From a candidate division CSSED10-310 bacterium (GTDB lineage Bacteria; CSSED10-310), in assembly GCA_016931515.1 (NCBI GenBank), contig JAFGEQ010000009.1, forward strand, positions 1 through 64,000: a DNA stretch of 64,000 nt, in the 5' to 3' direction. The translations under genes and the position numbers were made by a program. The notes beneath the pieces were generated by a model that was given only the letters and a program-made list of their open reading frames with translations, made no database searches and was not told the DNA's origin. Below are positions 1 to 8,425 of this stretch, piece by piece (position 1 is the stretch's first letter; every line of letters begins with the position of its first letter).

Positions 1-281
1 GCGATCAACAGAAAGATGGCGGAGTGATCGAGGGTGCGAAGGGCAGCCTGGGCGCGTGGCAGTGGGATACTGTGGTAAAGCGTAGACGCCGTGTAGAGCA
101 GAATCAAGGTCGTACCATAGATGCTGCAACTGACAATGTGCCAGACCGTACCAAAGAGGCTGGCAAAAACCGTCAGAACCACCAGGCCCGTAATCGAGAG
201 GACAATGCCCAGGCCATGGGTGAGGCTGTTGGCGATTTCCTCGCCGGCGGTGTATCGGGGCAATGTGACTTGCATGCTCAT
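1..281 (-). CDS. Hemolysin III / PAQR family membrane protein (3' end cut by window edge)
   Basis: Only the N-terminal 93 codons lie in the window; the gene runs off the left edge. The peptide begins MSMQVTLPRYTAGEEIANS and continues with THGLG, two hydrophobic segments, a TLYHS motif and LDHSAIF. This order of motifs is typical of the bacterial hemolysin III (YqfA/PAQR) family of seven-helix membrane proteins, whose conserved Ser, His and Asp residues form a hydrolase-like metal site. The ATG at 281 shares its A with the TGA stop of the upstream small gene (TGATG), so translation is probably coupled. An internal ATG at 275 is the alternative start. The family assignment is strong, but the exact function in this organism is unknown. 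Confidence 0.85.
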   Translation of the reverse strand, partial: MSMQVTLPRYTAGEEIANSLTHGLGIVLSITGLVVLTVFASLFGTVWHIVSCSIYGTTLILLYTASTLYHSIPLPRAQAALRTLDHSAIFLLI

Positions 282-475
282 CAGATGGACATCCCGTAAT
301 GTTCTATATTTGATAGTTCTTGAAATTTATCTACACCGCTTATCATTGCATGAATTCTCAGGGGTGGCATATTGGGAGACGAAACCTTAAACCACATAGA
401 TAAAGGAGAATAGGTGACCTTTGAGATTTCATCCCAGGTGTATTCTCGCTTTCCTCGCCAGCCTGATGAGTGCAA
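281..475 (-). pseudogene. Small PH-like domain protein, probably 5'-truncated
   Basis: The reading frame holds about 64 residues from a TTG codon and is closed by a stop a few codons further upstream. The pattern YTWDEISKV, a beta-strand-like stretch, then LRIHAMISGVDKFQEL resembles the second half of small bacterial PH-domain proteins, which are usually about twice this long with N-terminal membrane helices. The 3' end is intact and coupled to the hemolysin III gene by TGATG. The missing 5' half abuts the attC-like sequence at 506-688, so truncation by recombination is likely. No good ribosome binding site is visible. It could instead be a genuine small protein. Confidence 0.4.
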
Positions 476-505
476 CCAGAAAATGACTCAATTTCTACCT
501 CGTTG

Positions 506-688
506 GGTTAACTCGGCGCTAAGCCGTGAGCATGATGGATGGTAGCACGCTTGCTTGCAGACATCCAGCGGGCGCAACCGGCTCCGGCGTCCCTGCTTGT
601 CAGCGCGCGAAGCACGCGGATCGCTCAGCATAGCGCTGTGACACTAACCTATTGCCTTACAAGCGTCTGGTTCATGCTGTGGTTAGAT
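506..688 (-). other. attC-like imperfect inverted repeat (candidate integron recombination site)
   Basis: Read on the minus strand, the element starts with ATCTAAC, a perfect RYYYAAC core, two bases after the stop codon of the methyltransferase gene. That is where cassette attC sites begin. Complementary inner arms are visible: TCATGCT at 672-678 and AGCATGA at 529-535. At the far end GGTTAAC (506-512), or GCTAAGC slightly further in, lies where the partner GTTRRRY core should be, with at least one mismatch. The middle is GC-rich with several small hairpins. No integrase gene or second convincing attC is in the window. Confidence 0.3.
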
Positions 689-690
689 AT

Positions 691-1704
691 CTATTTCTTC
701 TCTTTCCCAAACTCTACCAGGCAATACTCTTTTCCGTTTTCTATGAATTCCTCAAGACCTTTCAGACTCAGGCTTTCATTTTCTGCTGTTGCAACAAGAT
801 CAGGATAACCAGAGTACATATCAACAGCTTTTGCGAACCTCTTGTATTGATCGATTTGAATCATGTCGTATACCCAGGGTTCCTTGTTGAAGAGAGCTAT
901 GTAGGATCCACCTGGTTTTAGAACTCGGTGGATTTCCTCTAACACAGAACTCACTCCAAGGAGCTCCTGCATAGCCATCATGGATGTTACTACACCAATG
1001 GAGTCGTTCTTGATTGGTAGTTGTCTTACATCAGCTCCGATTGACTCACTGTTTGCCTGCTTCCGGATATGCTTGAATTTCTCCTGGATAATCCAGAGGC
1101 ATTTCAAATCTCTCTCCACTGAGAAAACCTTGGCCTTGGCTGGAAGGACATCTGCTAGTGAAGCAACACCGCTACCACCACCGGAGGCTATGTCCAGAAG
1201 TGAATCCGGATTCCGTGATTCAGCGAGACTAAGGAACGATTTTACCGATTCACTAGGATTATTCAGTGAGTTTAGCCACTTCTTTCCCCTGTCCCGTGCT
1301 CTTAACCATTTGCCGCTTTTGATATACTTGATTTTTCCTTGAAGCTGTTTCAGGTCGTTGCGAACGCTAAATGCATTATCGGGTATAGACTGATTAGCCT
1401 GAGAAGATGCTAGTTCTTTGGCCTCCTCAACACCTAGTCTCTTCAATCGAAGAAGAGAGAAAGGACCTTCAGGTAGCGTGATTTCATTAGGATTGAGCGC
1501 TTCATCAATCGGGGATAACCAGTTATGGATTGTGTTGTTTCCCATAAGAATTGGGCGGTCGGAAACTATTCTGTATTCTTCCGAACAAGAATCACAGAGC
1601 AGTCTGCCTGATTGAATCTCCTCACCGAGTTTTTTCCGGATTGATAATGACAGACTTCCTTTGCATATGGGGCAGCATAGAAAATCGAGAGTGTTCTGTT
1701 TCAT
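691..1704 (-). CDS. SAM-dependent methyltransferase with N-terminal Trm112-like zinc finger
   Basis: The 337-residue protein starts with a Trm112-like zinc-binding region (CPIC near residue 12 and CDSC near residue 40). A Rossmann methyltransferase domain follows in the second half: the glycine-rich SAM loop is DIASGGGSG near residue 170, and the later strands are VVTSMMAMQ and LKPGGSYIALF. The start ATG is preceded by CCGGAGGGAA. The gene is visibly richer in A+T than its neighbours and is followed after two bases by the attC-like core, so it may be a gene cassette. The substrate cannot be inferred. The downstream neighbour is a truncated gene, so no operon context helps. Confidence 0.8.
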   Translation of the reverse strand: MKQNTLDFLCCPICKGSLSLSIRKKLGEEIQSGRLLCDSCSEEYRIVSDRPILMGNNTIHNWLSPIDEALNPNEITLPEGPFSLLRLKRLGVEEAKELASSQANQSIPDNAFSVRNDLKQLQGKIKYIKSGKWLRARDRGKKWLNSLNNPSESVKSFLSLAESRNPDSLLDIASGGGSGVASLADVLPAKAKVFSVERDLKCLWIIQEKFKHIRKQANSESIGADVRQLPIKNDSIGVVTSMMAMQELLGVSSVLEEIHRVLKPGGSYIALFNKEPWVYDMIQIDQYKRFAKAVDMYSGYPDLVATAENESLSLKGLEEFIENGKEYCLVEFGKEKK

Positions 1705-1930
1705 TTCCCTCCGGTGTACCTAATGCGGCGCTCACCCGTGCGGTCGGCAGCATGCCGGAGCAAGCAAAGCAACAGAACACGGCGGGAACCGCCTGAAAGA
1801 CGACTGACCGATAAGGGCAGTCCTGGTATACAATGGATTCTTCCGATGTTCATAGACAACACACAATGAGGTGCAGTGAATACGCCATCCTCTGGAAACA
1901 AACTTCCACTCGATCTTTTGATGGACATTT

Positions 1931-2539
1931 TTATTGTTGTCCTGCGACGAGCCGCCGGCCTGCCTCCCGGGCTTTTCGAATCAACCTGTCCGAAGGAACC
2001 ATGTGTTCTTTCCGGGCAGCCATTCCGGCATATAAAGTCCTTACCGGCCTGGCACCCATCGTTTTTGCGATCAATCGCAACGCGCGGGGAGCGCCGGTAA
2101 AGACATGACCCATGCATGCCGGCATCGCGGATGCCGTAATGAGAACCGCCCTTTTGGATGTCTTTTTCAACCTCATCGTGGGTGCAAACTGTCCCCAGGG
2201 CCAATACGAAAAACAGACCAGCCGTTCCATAAACCTCCGGGTGATTGCGTTGATGTTGAAAAAATTCACCGGAGCCCCAATCACCAGCGCACAGCTTTTA
2301 CTCCATTCATCCATAATGGCATCGAAATCGTCGGACTGAACACACTCACCCGGCGATTCCCCGGGCTCCAGAGTGCATCGGCGGCAATTCCGGCAAAACT
2401 CGATGTGCATGTCTGCCAGGTAGATTTTCTTCGTCCTGGCACCCGATGCTTCCGCACCCGCCAGTGTTTCTGATACCAGCGCTTCAATAATGCCGTTCTT
2501 CCGATAACTGCCGACAATTCCCAACACCTGCTTTTCCAT
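1931..2539 (-). CDS. NADPH-dependent FMN reductase / flavodoxin-fold protein
   Basis: The protein has 202 residues and the FMN reductase signature at its N-terminus, GIVGSYRKNG, which forms the phosphate-binding loop of flavodoxin-like folds. A CRNCRRC segment with a later cysteine near residues 49-66 matches the cysteine-bearing flavin reductases related to iron-sulfur flavoproteins. The GAPVNFFNINAI segment corresponds to the second flavin-binding loop. A clear AAGGAG lies before the ATG. It probably transfers electrons from NAD(P)H to a flavin or small acceptor in the cytoplasm. The gene is separated from the aldolase gene by about 95 bases and reads in the same direction. Confidence 0.8.
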   Translation of the reverse strand: MEKQVLGIVGSYRKNGIIEALVSETLAGAEASGARTKKIYLADMHIEFCRNCRRCTLEPGESPGECVQSDDFDAIMDEWSKSCALVIGAPVNFFNINAITRRFMERLVCFSYWPWGQFAPTMRLKKTSKRAVLITASAMPACMGHVFTGAPRALRLIAKTMGARPVRTLYAGMAARKEHMVPSDRLIRKAREAGRRLVAGQQ

Positions 2540-2633
2540 ATTTCTCTCCTTCTGTCACAAAAACTGTCGGAGAATAATCTGCCGGGCTGCAACAATCTAC
2601 CCGGCTCCTGTTCAACTTGAAATCATTCTGCCG

Positions 2634-3794
2634 TCACTCCCCAACCATCCGGAAATACGTGTCCCGGCATCCCGTCTCGATCCCGAGCAGGGTATCGAAC
2701 GCATCGGTGAAATCCACTTTACCCGGAGCAAACACGCCGTGCCCGTAGACGATCACTCCTGGATGCCCCACCATCGCCGCCGGCAAGGTGTTGCACAACC
2801 CGAACGGTCCGGTCCCGACTTCACCCGGCACAATCGGTACCCCATCAATATACCGCGTGCGCGGGCATCGCCGGTGACACTCCCCGCGCTGTTCACAGTC
2901 CGGTTCGTCACAGTCCATCGACATGATCACCGAAAACTTCGGATGCCCGTGAATGATGCTTCCAGCACCCGTCTGCAGATAGGTTTCACGATGCGCCTTC
3001 AACTCGCTCGACGCCGTCACACCGGCACAGCTCGACCCGTCCAACGGGCACGGATCAATGCATCCGCCCAACTCATCCAGCGAACTGCTGGTCTGTGAAA
3101 TGTATATCGTGTCACCCATCCGATACGAAATATTACCAAAAAACGAATCGACCAATTCGTATTCGACCGTTTTCGCACCGGCTTCAATGATCGCCTCAAT
3201 GACCCGGTTTTCCTGCGTGAATGGTCCGACCGCCAAGCGCGCCGGTGGTTGATGGATCCGCTCCGGCACATACCGGCGAACATCCCGGAAAGCCTGCCGG
3301 AATTCATCCGTCAGTGTGCCCTGCTTCAATTGCAATAGATAATCGGAAAAAAATTTCACGAACACCGAAAAACATACCGAACTATAAAAAATAAACGCCT
3401 GCTCCGGACTGACCGTGCCGAACGTGATAATACCGTGCTCCGGGATGATCAGCGTCTTGCGCCGCTTCAGCGCCGCCACGATGGTCGCCGCATCCGGCGA
3501 TCCGGCAATCGGGAGATCGTGCAGAAATGTCCGGGTTTCGCAATCCTTCGGGTAAATCGCCGTTTCGCCAGACCTTGAAAGATAGCGGATCATCGTGCGG
3601 TATGGCTCCGTCGGCAGCGCGAACAGCAGGGAGTTGATGATAATGCTGTCGAATACTTTCTGCAATTCCACCGTGAGCGGATCCGGCCGGTTCCAGACGA
3701 CATCCGCATCAAGGAATCCGATCAGCGGTGCATCCGGTTCGCATAATCCGACCTTGACCAGCTTGTCGGCATATTTCCGGATCATTCCCTCCAT
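2634..3794 (-). CDS. Class II aldolase/adducin family protein with cysteine-rich insert
   Basis: The C-terminal half (about residues 195-386) is a class II aldolase domain: SSEL with Glu264 as probable acid/base, metal-binding His282 and His284 in HGHP, and His352 in YGHG. The N-terminal half looks like a degenerate second copy, with PEHGIITFG near residue 118. A cluster at Cys295, 300, 306 and 310, plus Cys245, 249 and 256, could hold an extra metal or cluster. The gene lies 45 bases downstream of the AOR gene on the same strand, suggesting one aldehyde-handling operon. The start has GGGAG about ten bases upstream. The substrate is unknown. Confidence 0.75.
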   Translation of the reverse strand: MEGMIRKYADKLVKVGLCEPDAPLIGFLDADVVWNRPDPLTVELQKVFDSIIINSLLFALPTEPYRTMIRYLSRSGETAIYPKDCETRTFLHDLPIAGSPDAATIVAALKRRKTLIIPEHGIITFGTVSPEQAFIFYSSVCFSVFVKFFSDYLLQLKQGTLTDEFRQAFRDVRRYVPERIHQPPARLAVGPFTQENRVIEAIIEAGAKTVEYELVDSFFGNISYRMGDTIYISQTSSSLDELGGCIDPCPLDGSSCAGVTASSELKAHRETYLQTGAGSIIHGHPKFSVIMSMDCDEPDCEQRGECHRRCPRTRYIDGVPIVPGEVGTGPFGLCNTLPAAMVGHPGVIVYGHGVFAPGKVDFTDAFDTLLGIETGCRDTYFRMVGE

Positions 3795-3839
3795 CAGGTG
3801 ATTTCTCCCAAACTCATAATCCTTCGATTGTTAAGCATC

Positions 3840-5591
3840 TCAGCCATTCCACTCCAACTCCAGCCTGTCAGCCGTTTCCCGCGTCGGCAGACCGCTCGCG
3901 TCCAGACCCCGGATCCGGTAATACTTCGCTCGCGCATCCAGGAACTCCGCCCGGTTCAGCGGCGGCACTTCGAAACCGGCACCTCCCGTCCCGGGTTCAG
4001 TAAAAAACCGCATCGGCAGATCGTCCGCACCCGCGTCGAATCCGTTCAGCGCGTTCATGATCCGATCATGATAATAAATACGTTCTCCGGCAGCCAGCAG
4101 GTCCTGGGCGGAGCTTGGCTCGCCGGTCACCGCCGTGTAAGCGCGCGCGTATTCCTCCAGCGATGCACTCAAAAACACGAACTTGCAGGCAGTCAATGAA
4201 TCCACCACCGCATTCATGTCCTCCGATATCTTGATGATCCGGGCCTTGCCACTGAAAGAAAACCGGTCCGTCGCCACAGGTTTCCTCAGAATCTCGTGCC
4301 CGATCGGATACGCCCGCAGGTGGCACGCGCCGCGGGTCGATGTCGCGTACGCCAGCGCCATGCCGTAAGCGCCACGGGGATCATACGCCGCCAATTCCTG
4401 GCCCTTCACGCTGATCGACGCCTCCGGTTGCCCCTTCGCCGCCGCGTAGTGCGCGCTGCCTTCTTTCAGCAGAGCGCCTTCGCTGCTACCGGAACCGATG
4501 GCATTGAGCAGATCCAGAACCCGGTCACCAGTTACCTTTTCGCCGGTAATTTCGCTGTAACACGCCAGTGTCGCCGCCGCGCTGATGGTGTCCATCCCCA
4601 GTTGATTGCACAAGCGGTTGGCTTCGATCACGGTTTCGAGATCCTCGTTATGAAGCAGCGCTGAAAAATGCGACATGGTTTCGAACTCCGGGATGGCGCG
4701 GCCGTCCCCCGTCTGCTTCTTGCACAGGATGTGGCATCCGCGACAGCCCGTGCGACTCGTTCCGTAGCGTTTTTTATACGCATATGGATTCATCGTTCCG
4801 GCTGCATCAAACCAGGTTTTACGAAAATTATCGGTCGGCATCATGTGACGTGTATCCATCAAATCGTACAGAGCGCCAGTGCCGTAATTCGTAATTCCAA
4901 GCTCGCCGAACAGGATCGGTGAAGCAGCCACCAGGCGGAAAATATCCTCCCGCGCCAGCTTCAATTCCTCAGGATCCTTCACCGACGTCCGTCCGGATCC
5001 TGTTATGGTCATATATTTCAGGTTTTTGGCAGCGCACACCAGCCCCAGCCCGTTGCGACCCGCCAGGTAGTGGCCGTCGATCGAAATGCACGAGAAGCGG
5101 ACGCCGTTTTCAGCGGCGGGGCCGATGCACAGCGTGCTGCCCCTCGTTTTCAGATGATTGGCGACACGGTCCGTGGTCATTCCCTTCATGTCCGGAGCTT
5201 CCACGATGTTGCACGTGTCGTCATCGATGACAATCCCGCACCAGTCCGCTGATCGGCCGCTGATGACAATACCGTCCCAGCCGGCTTTCTTGAGTTGAGT
5301 GCCCAGTGTGCCGCCGACGCTTGTGTCGCCGATGGTGCCGGTCAGGGGCGAGCGCGACGCGATGCACATGCGACCGGACGTGGGTGACGGCGTGTTGACG
5401 AGCGGTCCGGTCATCAGGATCAGCGGCATGAGCGGATCGGACCAGTCTCGGGTGATATGCGGTCGCAGGTAGGTCCCCGCCAAACCTTTGCCGCCGATCC
5501 AGCGCGCAAGCGTTTCAACAGGCGGCTGCTCGACACGTACCGATCGCGTTGTCAAATCGATATGCAGGATTTTTCCGCACCAGCCATGCAT
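3840..5591 (-). CDS. Aldehyde:ferredoxin oxidoreductase family tungsten enzyme
   Basis: From the ATG at 5591 (GGAG upstream) the protein has 583 residues, close to the usual AOR size. It opens with the family motif GWCGKILHIDLT, then GGKGLAG and TGPL, and has Arg/Gly-rich cofactor-binding loops. Three of the four [4Fe-4S] ligands are in CRGCHILC (Cys283, 286 and 290) and the fourth is in DSLTAC (Cys469). These spacings match tungstopterin AOR enzymes that oxidise aldehydes to acids with ferredoxin as acceptor, in anaerobes. An in-frame extension to 5708 lacks a ribosome site and is low-complexity, so it was not used. It is the first gene of a probable operon with the aldolase. Confidence 0.9.
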   Translation of the reverse strand: MHGWCGKILHIDLTTRSVRVEQPPVETLARWIGGKGLAGTYLRPHITRDWSDPLMPLILMTGPLVNTPSPTSGRMCIASRSPLTGTIGDTSVGGTLGTQLKKAGWDGIVISGRSADWCGIVIDDDTCNIVEAPDMKGMTTDRVANHLKTRGSTLCIGPAAENGVRFSCISIDGHYLAGRNGLGLVCAAKNLKYMTITGSGRTSVKDPEELKLAREDIFRLVAASPILFGELGITNYGTGALYDLMDTRHMMPTDNFRKTWFDAAGTMNPYAYKKRYGTSRTGCRGCHILCKKQTGDGRAIPEFETMSHFSALLHNEDLETVIEANRLCNQLGMDTISAAATLACYSEITGEKVTGDRVLDLLNAIGSGSSEGALLKEGSAHYAAAKGQPEASISVKGQELAAYDPRGAYGMALAYATSTRGACHLRAYPIGHEILRKPVATDRFSFSGKARIIKISEDMNAVVDSLTACKFVFLSASLEEYARAYTAVTGEPSSAQDLLAAGERIYYHDRIMNALNGFDAGADDLPMRFFTEPGTGGAGFEVPPLNRAEFLDARAKYYRIRGLDASGLPTRETADRLELEWNG

Positions 5592-5704
5592 CAGGACGCC
5601 ATCTCCTTCATCAGATGCTCCGGGTACCGGCACCCGTAGTTTCCACATCGAAACATAGGCTTCCGGCATTGGAATTGTCAATTGCGCTCGTTGTCGAGGC
5701 AGGT

Positions 5705-5745
5705 TCAAGGTTCAATTGTCGCTTCGCGACATTCAAAGTTCAAGG
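5705..5745. repeat. Short hairpin flanked by TTCAAGG direct repeats
   Basis: TGTCGC (5717-5722) and GCGACA (5726-5731) form a perfect six-pair stem with a three-base loop. On both sides lie repeats of the form AGGTTCAAGGTTCAA and ATTCAAAGTTCAAGG. There is no T-tract on either strand, so it is not a standard intrinsic terminator. It sits between the kinase gene and the AOR gene, just upstream of AOR. It may be a degenerate dispersed repeat. Confidence 0.4.
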
Positions 5746-5846
5746 TCGGACCATCTTCAAAACAATTCTCCGGGTTTAGATTATGAAAGGGTTTTCTGTG
5801 ACATCCTTGACTCCGTGAGAAAAAAATTCTTTGTGCTTCCAGAAAA

Positions 5847-6527
5847 TCACCGGATGTCCGGATTGTGCACGATCAGGATGGGATCAGCCGGATCATCATT
5901 TATGACAACTGCATTCGCCAGCTCCGCCGGACGGATTTCGTGCGCGTATTTTTCCTGGGCCGGCAGGTAGCGCTCGCGATAGATCGCCTCCAACACCTCA
6001 ACCGAACCGAACAGCTCCACATCGCGTCTTAACGCCCGTTTCAGCGTGGTTTCAGAAGAAACCTTCACAAAAATGGTGAAATCCCAATGCGGCAGAAGCT
6101 GTGGCCGGTGGAGGAAGACGCCGTCGAAGAGCAGGATGGCGTTCGAGGGGGCTTCCTTCAAGGGGGAGTCGACTGGAGCATCACTTTGACAATCGAAATG
6201 GGCTGTCCTGTAGCTGCGGTCGCCGCCCGGTCCGAGCGGGATCAGCAGGGAGTTTATCACTGCGTCCAGGTCGAAAGAATCCTCGTAATAGCCTTGCGGG
6301 GAGCGTCTCCCCTGGCGGTGCCGGTGCGATGCGGGATGGTGAAACCCATCGATGGATGACTGAATGATGTGCCGGCCGGCAGAGCGAAGCGATTCGTCCA
6401 GAAGGCCGGTAATCGTTGTCTTACCGGCGCAGTCTGGGCCGTCGACGGCGACACGGACCGGATGATCGGTGGCAAGGTTGCCGACCAGTTTTGCCAGTGT
6501 CTCAATTATCCGGATTTGCGAATTCAT
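5847..6527 (-). CDS. Uridine kinase / phosphoribulokinase-like P-loop kinase
   Basis: The 226-residue protein has a Walker A loop, GPDCAGKTT near residue 30, then SIDGFHHP, with the Asp and Phe positions of uridine kinases. A Walker-B-like strand (ILLFDGVFL) follows, and the lid-like RALRRD segment comes in the C-terminal third. This order fits the uridine kinase/phosphoribulokinase superfamily. Length and motif drift suggest a kinase of unknown substrate rather than canonical Udk. The ribosome site is weak. The gene stands alone between AOR and the DUF3224 gene, in the same orientation. Confidence 0.75.
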   Translation of the reverse strand: MNSQIRIIETLAKLVGNLATDHPVRVAVDGPDCAGKTTITGLLDESLRSAGRHIIQSSIDGFHHPASHRHRQGRRSPQGYYEDSFDLDAVINSLLIPLGPGGDRSYRTAHFDCQSDAPVDSPLKEAPSNAILLFDGVFLHRPQLLPHWDFTIFVKVSSETTLKRALRRDVELFGSVEVLEAIYRERYLPAQEKYAHEIRPAELANAVVINDDPADPILIVHNPDIR

Positions 6528-6593
6528 GGTGCTTTCAAAAACGCCTGGAACAGAGCGCGGAGGAATCTCTTCATCAAAAAGCTGCGCTCCCGA

Positions 6594-6986
6594 TCACGGC
6601 AGGGAATACTCGAGATCGTAGTAATGCCGTTCGCCTTCGTTCCGAATGGACATCTTTCCAGCGATGCTCACGAAATCCCCCGTGCCGGAATCCGGAACGA
6701 TGTCAATGTGCAGAGTGCCGACTCCACGGTTGAAAATGCCGACATGCTGCACGACAAAGCTGCCTTCGCGCCCCTGTATGGAGCCTTCAATCCGCTCCAC
6801 AGCGACGTATCCGGCCGAGTTAGGAGCCGATGTGCGCACGGTGAGCATTTCACCGAATCCAGTCGCTGTCAGATCACCCGAATACTGCTTGTCGATTTTC
6901 GATCGGCCGTATTTTTGTTTGTCGATCTCCTCAAGTGTTGCATAGAGCGGTGTCAGTTTGATCTTGAATTCACCTTTGACATGCAT
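6594..6986 (-). CDS. DUF3224 domain-containing protein
   Basis: The start at 6986 is chosen because AGGAGG lies eight bases upstream; a start at 7007 would place the ribosome site inside the gene. The 130-residue product shows the DUF3224 pattern throughout: GEFKIKLTPL, IDKQYSGDL, GEML, SAGYVAVERI, GSFVVQH and PDSGTGDF followed by a GKMSI strand. These small beta-barrel proteins are widespread in soil and marine bacteria, have no established function, and resemble allene-oxide-cyclase-like barrels. No membrane segment or signal peptide is seen, so it is probably cytoplasmic. Confidence 0.9.
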   Translation of the reverse strand: MHVKGEFKIKLTPLYATLEEIDKQKYGRSKIDKQYSGDLTATGFGEMLTVRTSAPNSAGYVAVERIEGSIQGREGSFVVQHVGIFNRGVGTLHIDIVPDSGTGDFVSIAGKMSIRNEGERHYYDLEYSLP

Positions 6987-7126
6987 TGCCACAAACCTCC
7001 TGTGCACCTGGTTCCCTCATCCCGGACATCATAGAGATTCAGCTCTCTGCCAGGGTAGAATCCCAATCGAGATGACCTTCAACTTACTTGTATTGTAACG
7101 ATTCGGGAGAAACAATTCAAAGACTT

Positions 7127-8032
7127 CTAAACCCTTTTCATCATATACAAGCACGGATTCGCTTTGCCCCACAAGGTCGGAAACTCTTCCATTCCACGGA
7201 ACCCGACATGCTCGTAGAACCTTCGCGTTGCGGCATAGCCTGGATCAGGATGACTCGCGCTGAGTGTTTTTACCGTCATGATGGCGATCCGCTGATCCCG
7301 GCAGAATTCTTCGATAAATTGAAACAGACGGGTTCCGATGCCGATGCCATGGAAGTCCTCAAAAATACCCAATACAGCCATCTCAGCATTGATACCGAAA
7401 TGGATCCTGATTGCACAAAACCCGATTACTTTTCCATATAAAACTGCGGTGACAAACGGAAGTTCCCTTACATCGTTCACATAATCGACGACGGCCTGCT
7501 CGATGCCGAACCAGTTCGGCAGAGCCCGAAGGATCTCATTGCAGACAATCTGTCGGGTGCCGGGATCCGATTCGAAACCGATCGTCAGATCCCGAAGCGG
7601 ATTATCTTTCAACGCTGCCTGCCATTCTGAACACCTGCCATACCATTTTTGCTCGTATTCGGCATGCGAAACCACCCGATCCCCGAGATCCGCGATCGAC
7701 GTGATCCCGGCTTCCCGGCACCATGCAATGTTTGCCAGATACTGGATCCAGTCCAGTTTGTCCGGATCTGCAATGGCTTTGATAGAGCGAAGACCGCTCC
7801 GCCACAACGCATACGCCCGTGTGTGACCGTCAGTAAAAAACAGGTCGTTACCGATCCGCTTGACCGGGAGGGGTTCATAGTTTTCAAATCCGGCACTCTC
7901 CAGCCATTTCAGACAGACATCGTATTTTGTCTCAGACAGATAGAGCTGCGACGGCTGGACATGAACCAGTTCCACCTCAAAAATATCTTCAGCGGACCAT
8001 TCCCTTTTAACCACTCGAGTGTTCCCGCCCAT
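7127..8032 (-). CDS. ParB-like domain fused to GNAT acetyltransferase
   Basis: From the ATG at 8032 the protein has about 301 residues. The first 100 residues resemble the ParB/sulfiredoxin fold: VHVQPSQL, then PVKRIGND, then FTDGHTRAYAL, where the DGHxR motif is diagnostic. A helical linker follows. The last 120 residues are a GNAT acetyltransferase, with a V.G.IR beta-strand, the acetyl-CoA loop GIGIGTRLF and the terminal RRFYEHVGF motif. The fusion suggests modification of a protein or small molecule guided by the ParB-like pocket, but the substrate is unknown. A weak GGAAAAAG precedes the start. Confidence 0.75.
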   Translation of the reverse strand: MGGNTRVVKREWSAEDIFEVELVHVQPSQLYLSETKYDVCLKWLESAGFENYEPLPVKRIGNDLFFTDGHTRAYALWRSGLRSIKAIADPDKLDWIQYLANIAWCREAGITSIADLGDRVVSHAEYEQKWYGRCSEWQAALKDNPLRDLTIGFESDPGTRQIVCNEILRALPNWFGIEQAVVDYVNDVRELPFVTAVLYGKVIGFCAIRIHFGINAEMAVLGIFEDFHGIGIGTRLFQFIEEFCRDQRIAIMTVKTLSASHPDPGYAATRRFYEHVGFRGMEEFPTLWGKANPCLYMMKRV

Positions 8033-8054
8033 CACTTTTTCCAGTCCCGTTTTA

Positions 8055-8387
8055 TCAGAACAATTTATAAAGCAAAACCACGCAGGTGAAGGTCACTATA
8101 ACGAATGATACCGCTATCAGAGCGCGTCTTTTCCGGATCGACGAATACACTGTTTTACTGAAGTACACCATATCCGATTCGGTGGAGATGATCGCGCCCA
8201 GCGATTTCAGTCGGGACACTCGCCAGCGTGCAAACTTTTTAAGTGGAGGAAGCTCGATAGCTGTGTCCGGCGAAGTCGCTTCTGATTGCCTGAAATGCCC
8301 GAGAATCTTTTTTTCGATGGAACTGAACATTCCCGCGGGAACCGCCAGAATGGCTGCTGTAAGCTGTAAAACTTCAACCAGTCTCAT
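8055..8387 (-). CDS. Small two-helix membrane protein, unknown
   Basis: The 110-residue product has a hydrophobic helix near residues 5-22 (LTAAILAVPAG) and another at the C-terminus (FVIVTFTCVVLLY). A charged, Lys/Arg-rich central region separates them. GGAAAGGA lies before the ATG. I recognise no family. It ends 22 bases before the ParB-GNAT gene on the same strand, so the two may be co-transcribed. The central part would face the cytoplasm if the positive-inside rule holds. Confidence 0.55.
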   Translation of the reverse strand: MRLVEVLQLTAAILAVPAGMFSSIEKKILGHFRQSEATSPDTAIELPPLKKFARWRVSRLKSLGAIISTESDMVYFSKTVYSSIRKRRALIAVSFVIVTFTCVVLLYKLF

Positions 8388-8425
8388 CGAGAAATCCTTT
8401 CCTGATTAACAGCATATCCAATCGA

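Noticed and set aside
1710-1760. Second attC-like end (GCATTAGGT) upstream of the methyltransferase gene
   Set aside because: The core has a mismatch in the essential GTT, and no complementary RYYYAAC core is found further upstream.
1701-2204. Minus-strand frame of 167 codons overlapping the flavin reductase gene
   Set aside because: It is in another frame than the flavin reductase and has no conserved motif; the reductase has a strong ribosome site and family motifs.
6369-7034. Plus-strand open frame of 221 codons
   Set aside because: It is antisense to the DUF3224 gene, which matches its family over the whole length.
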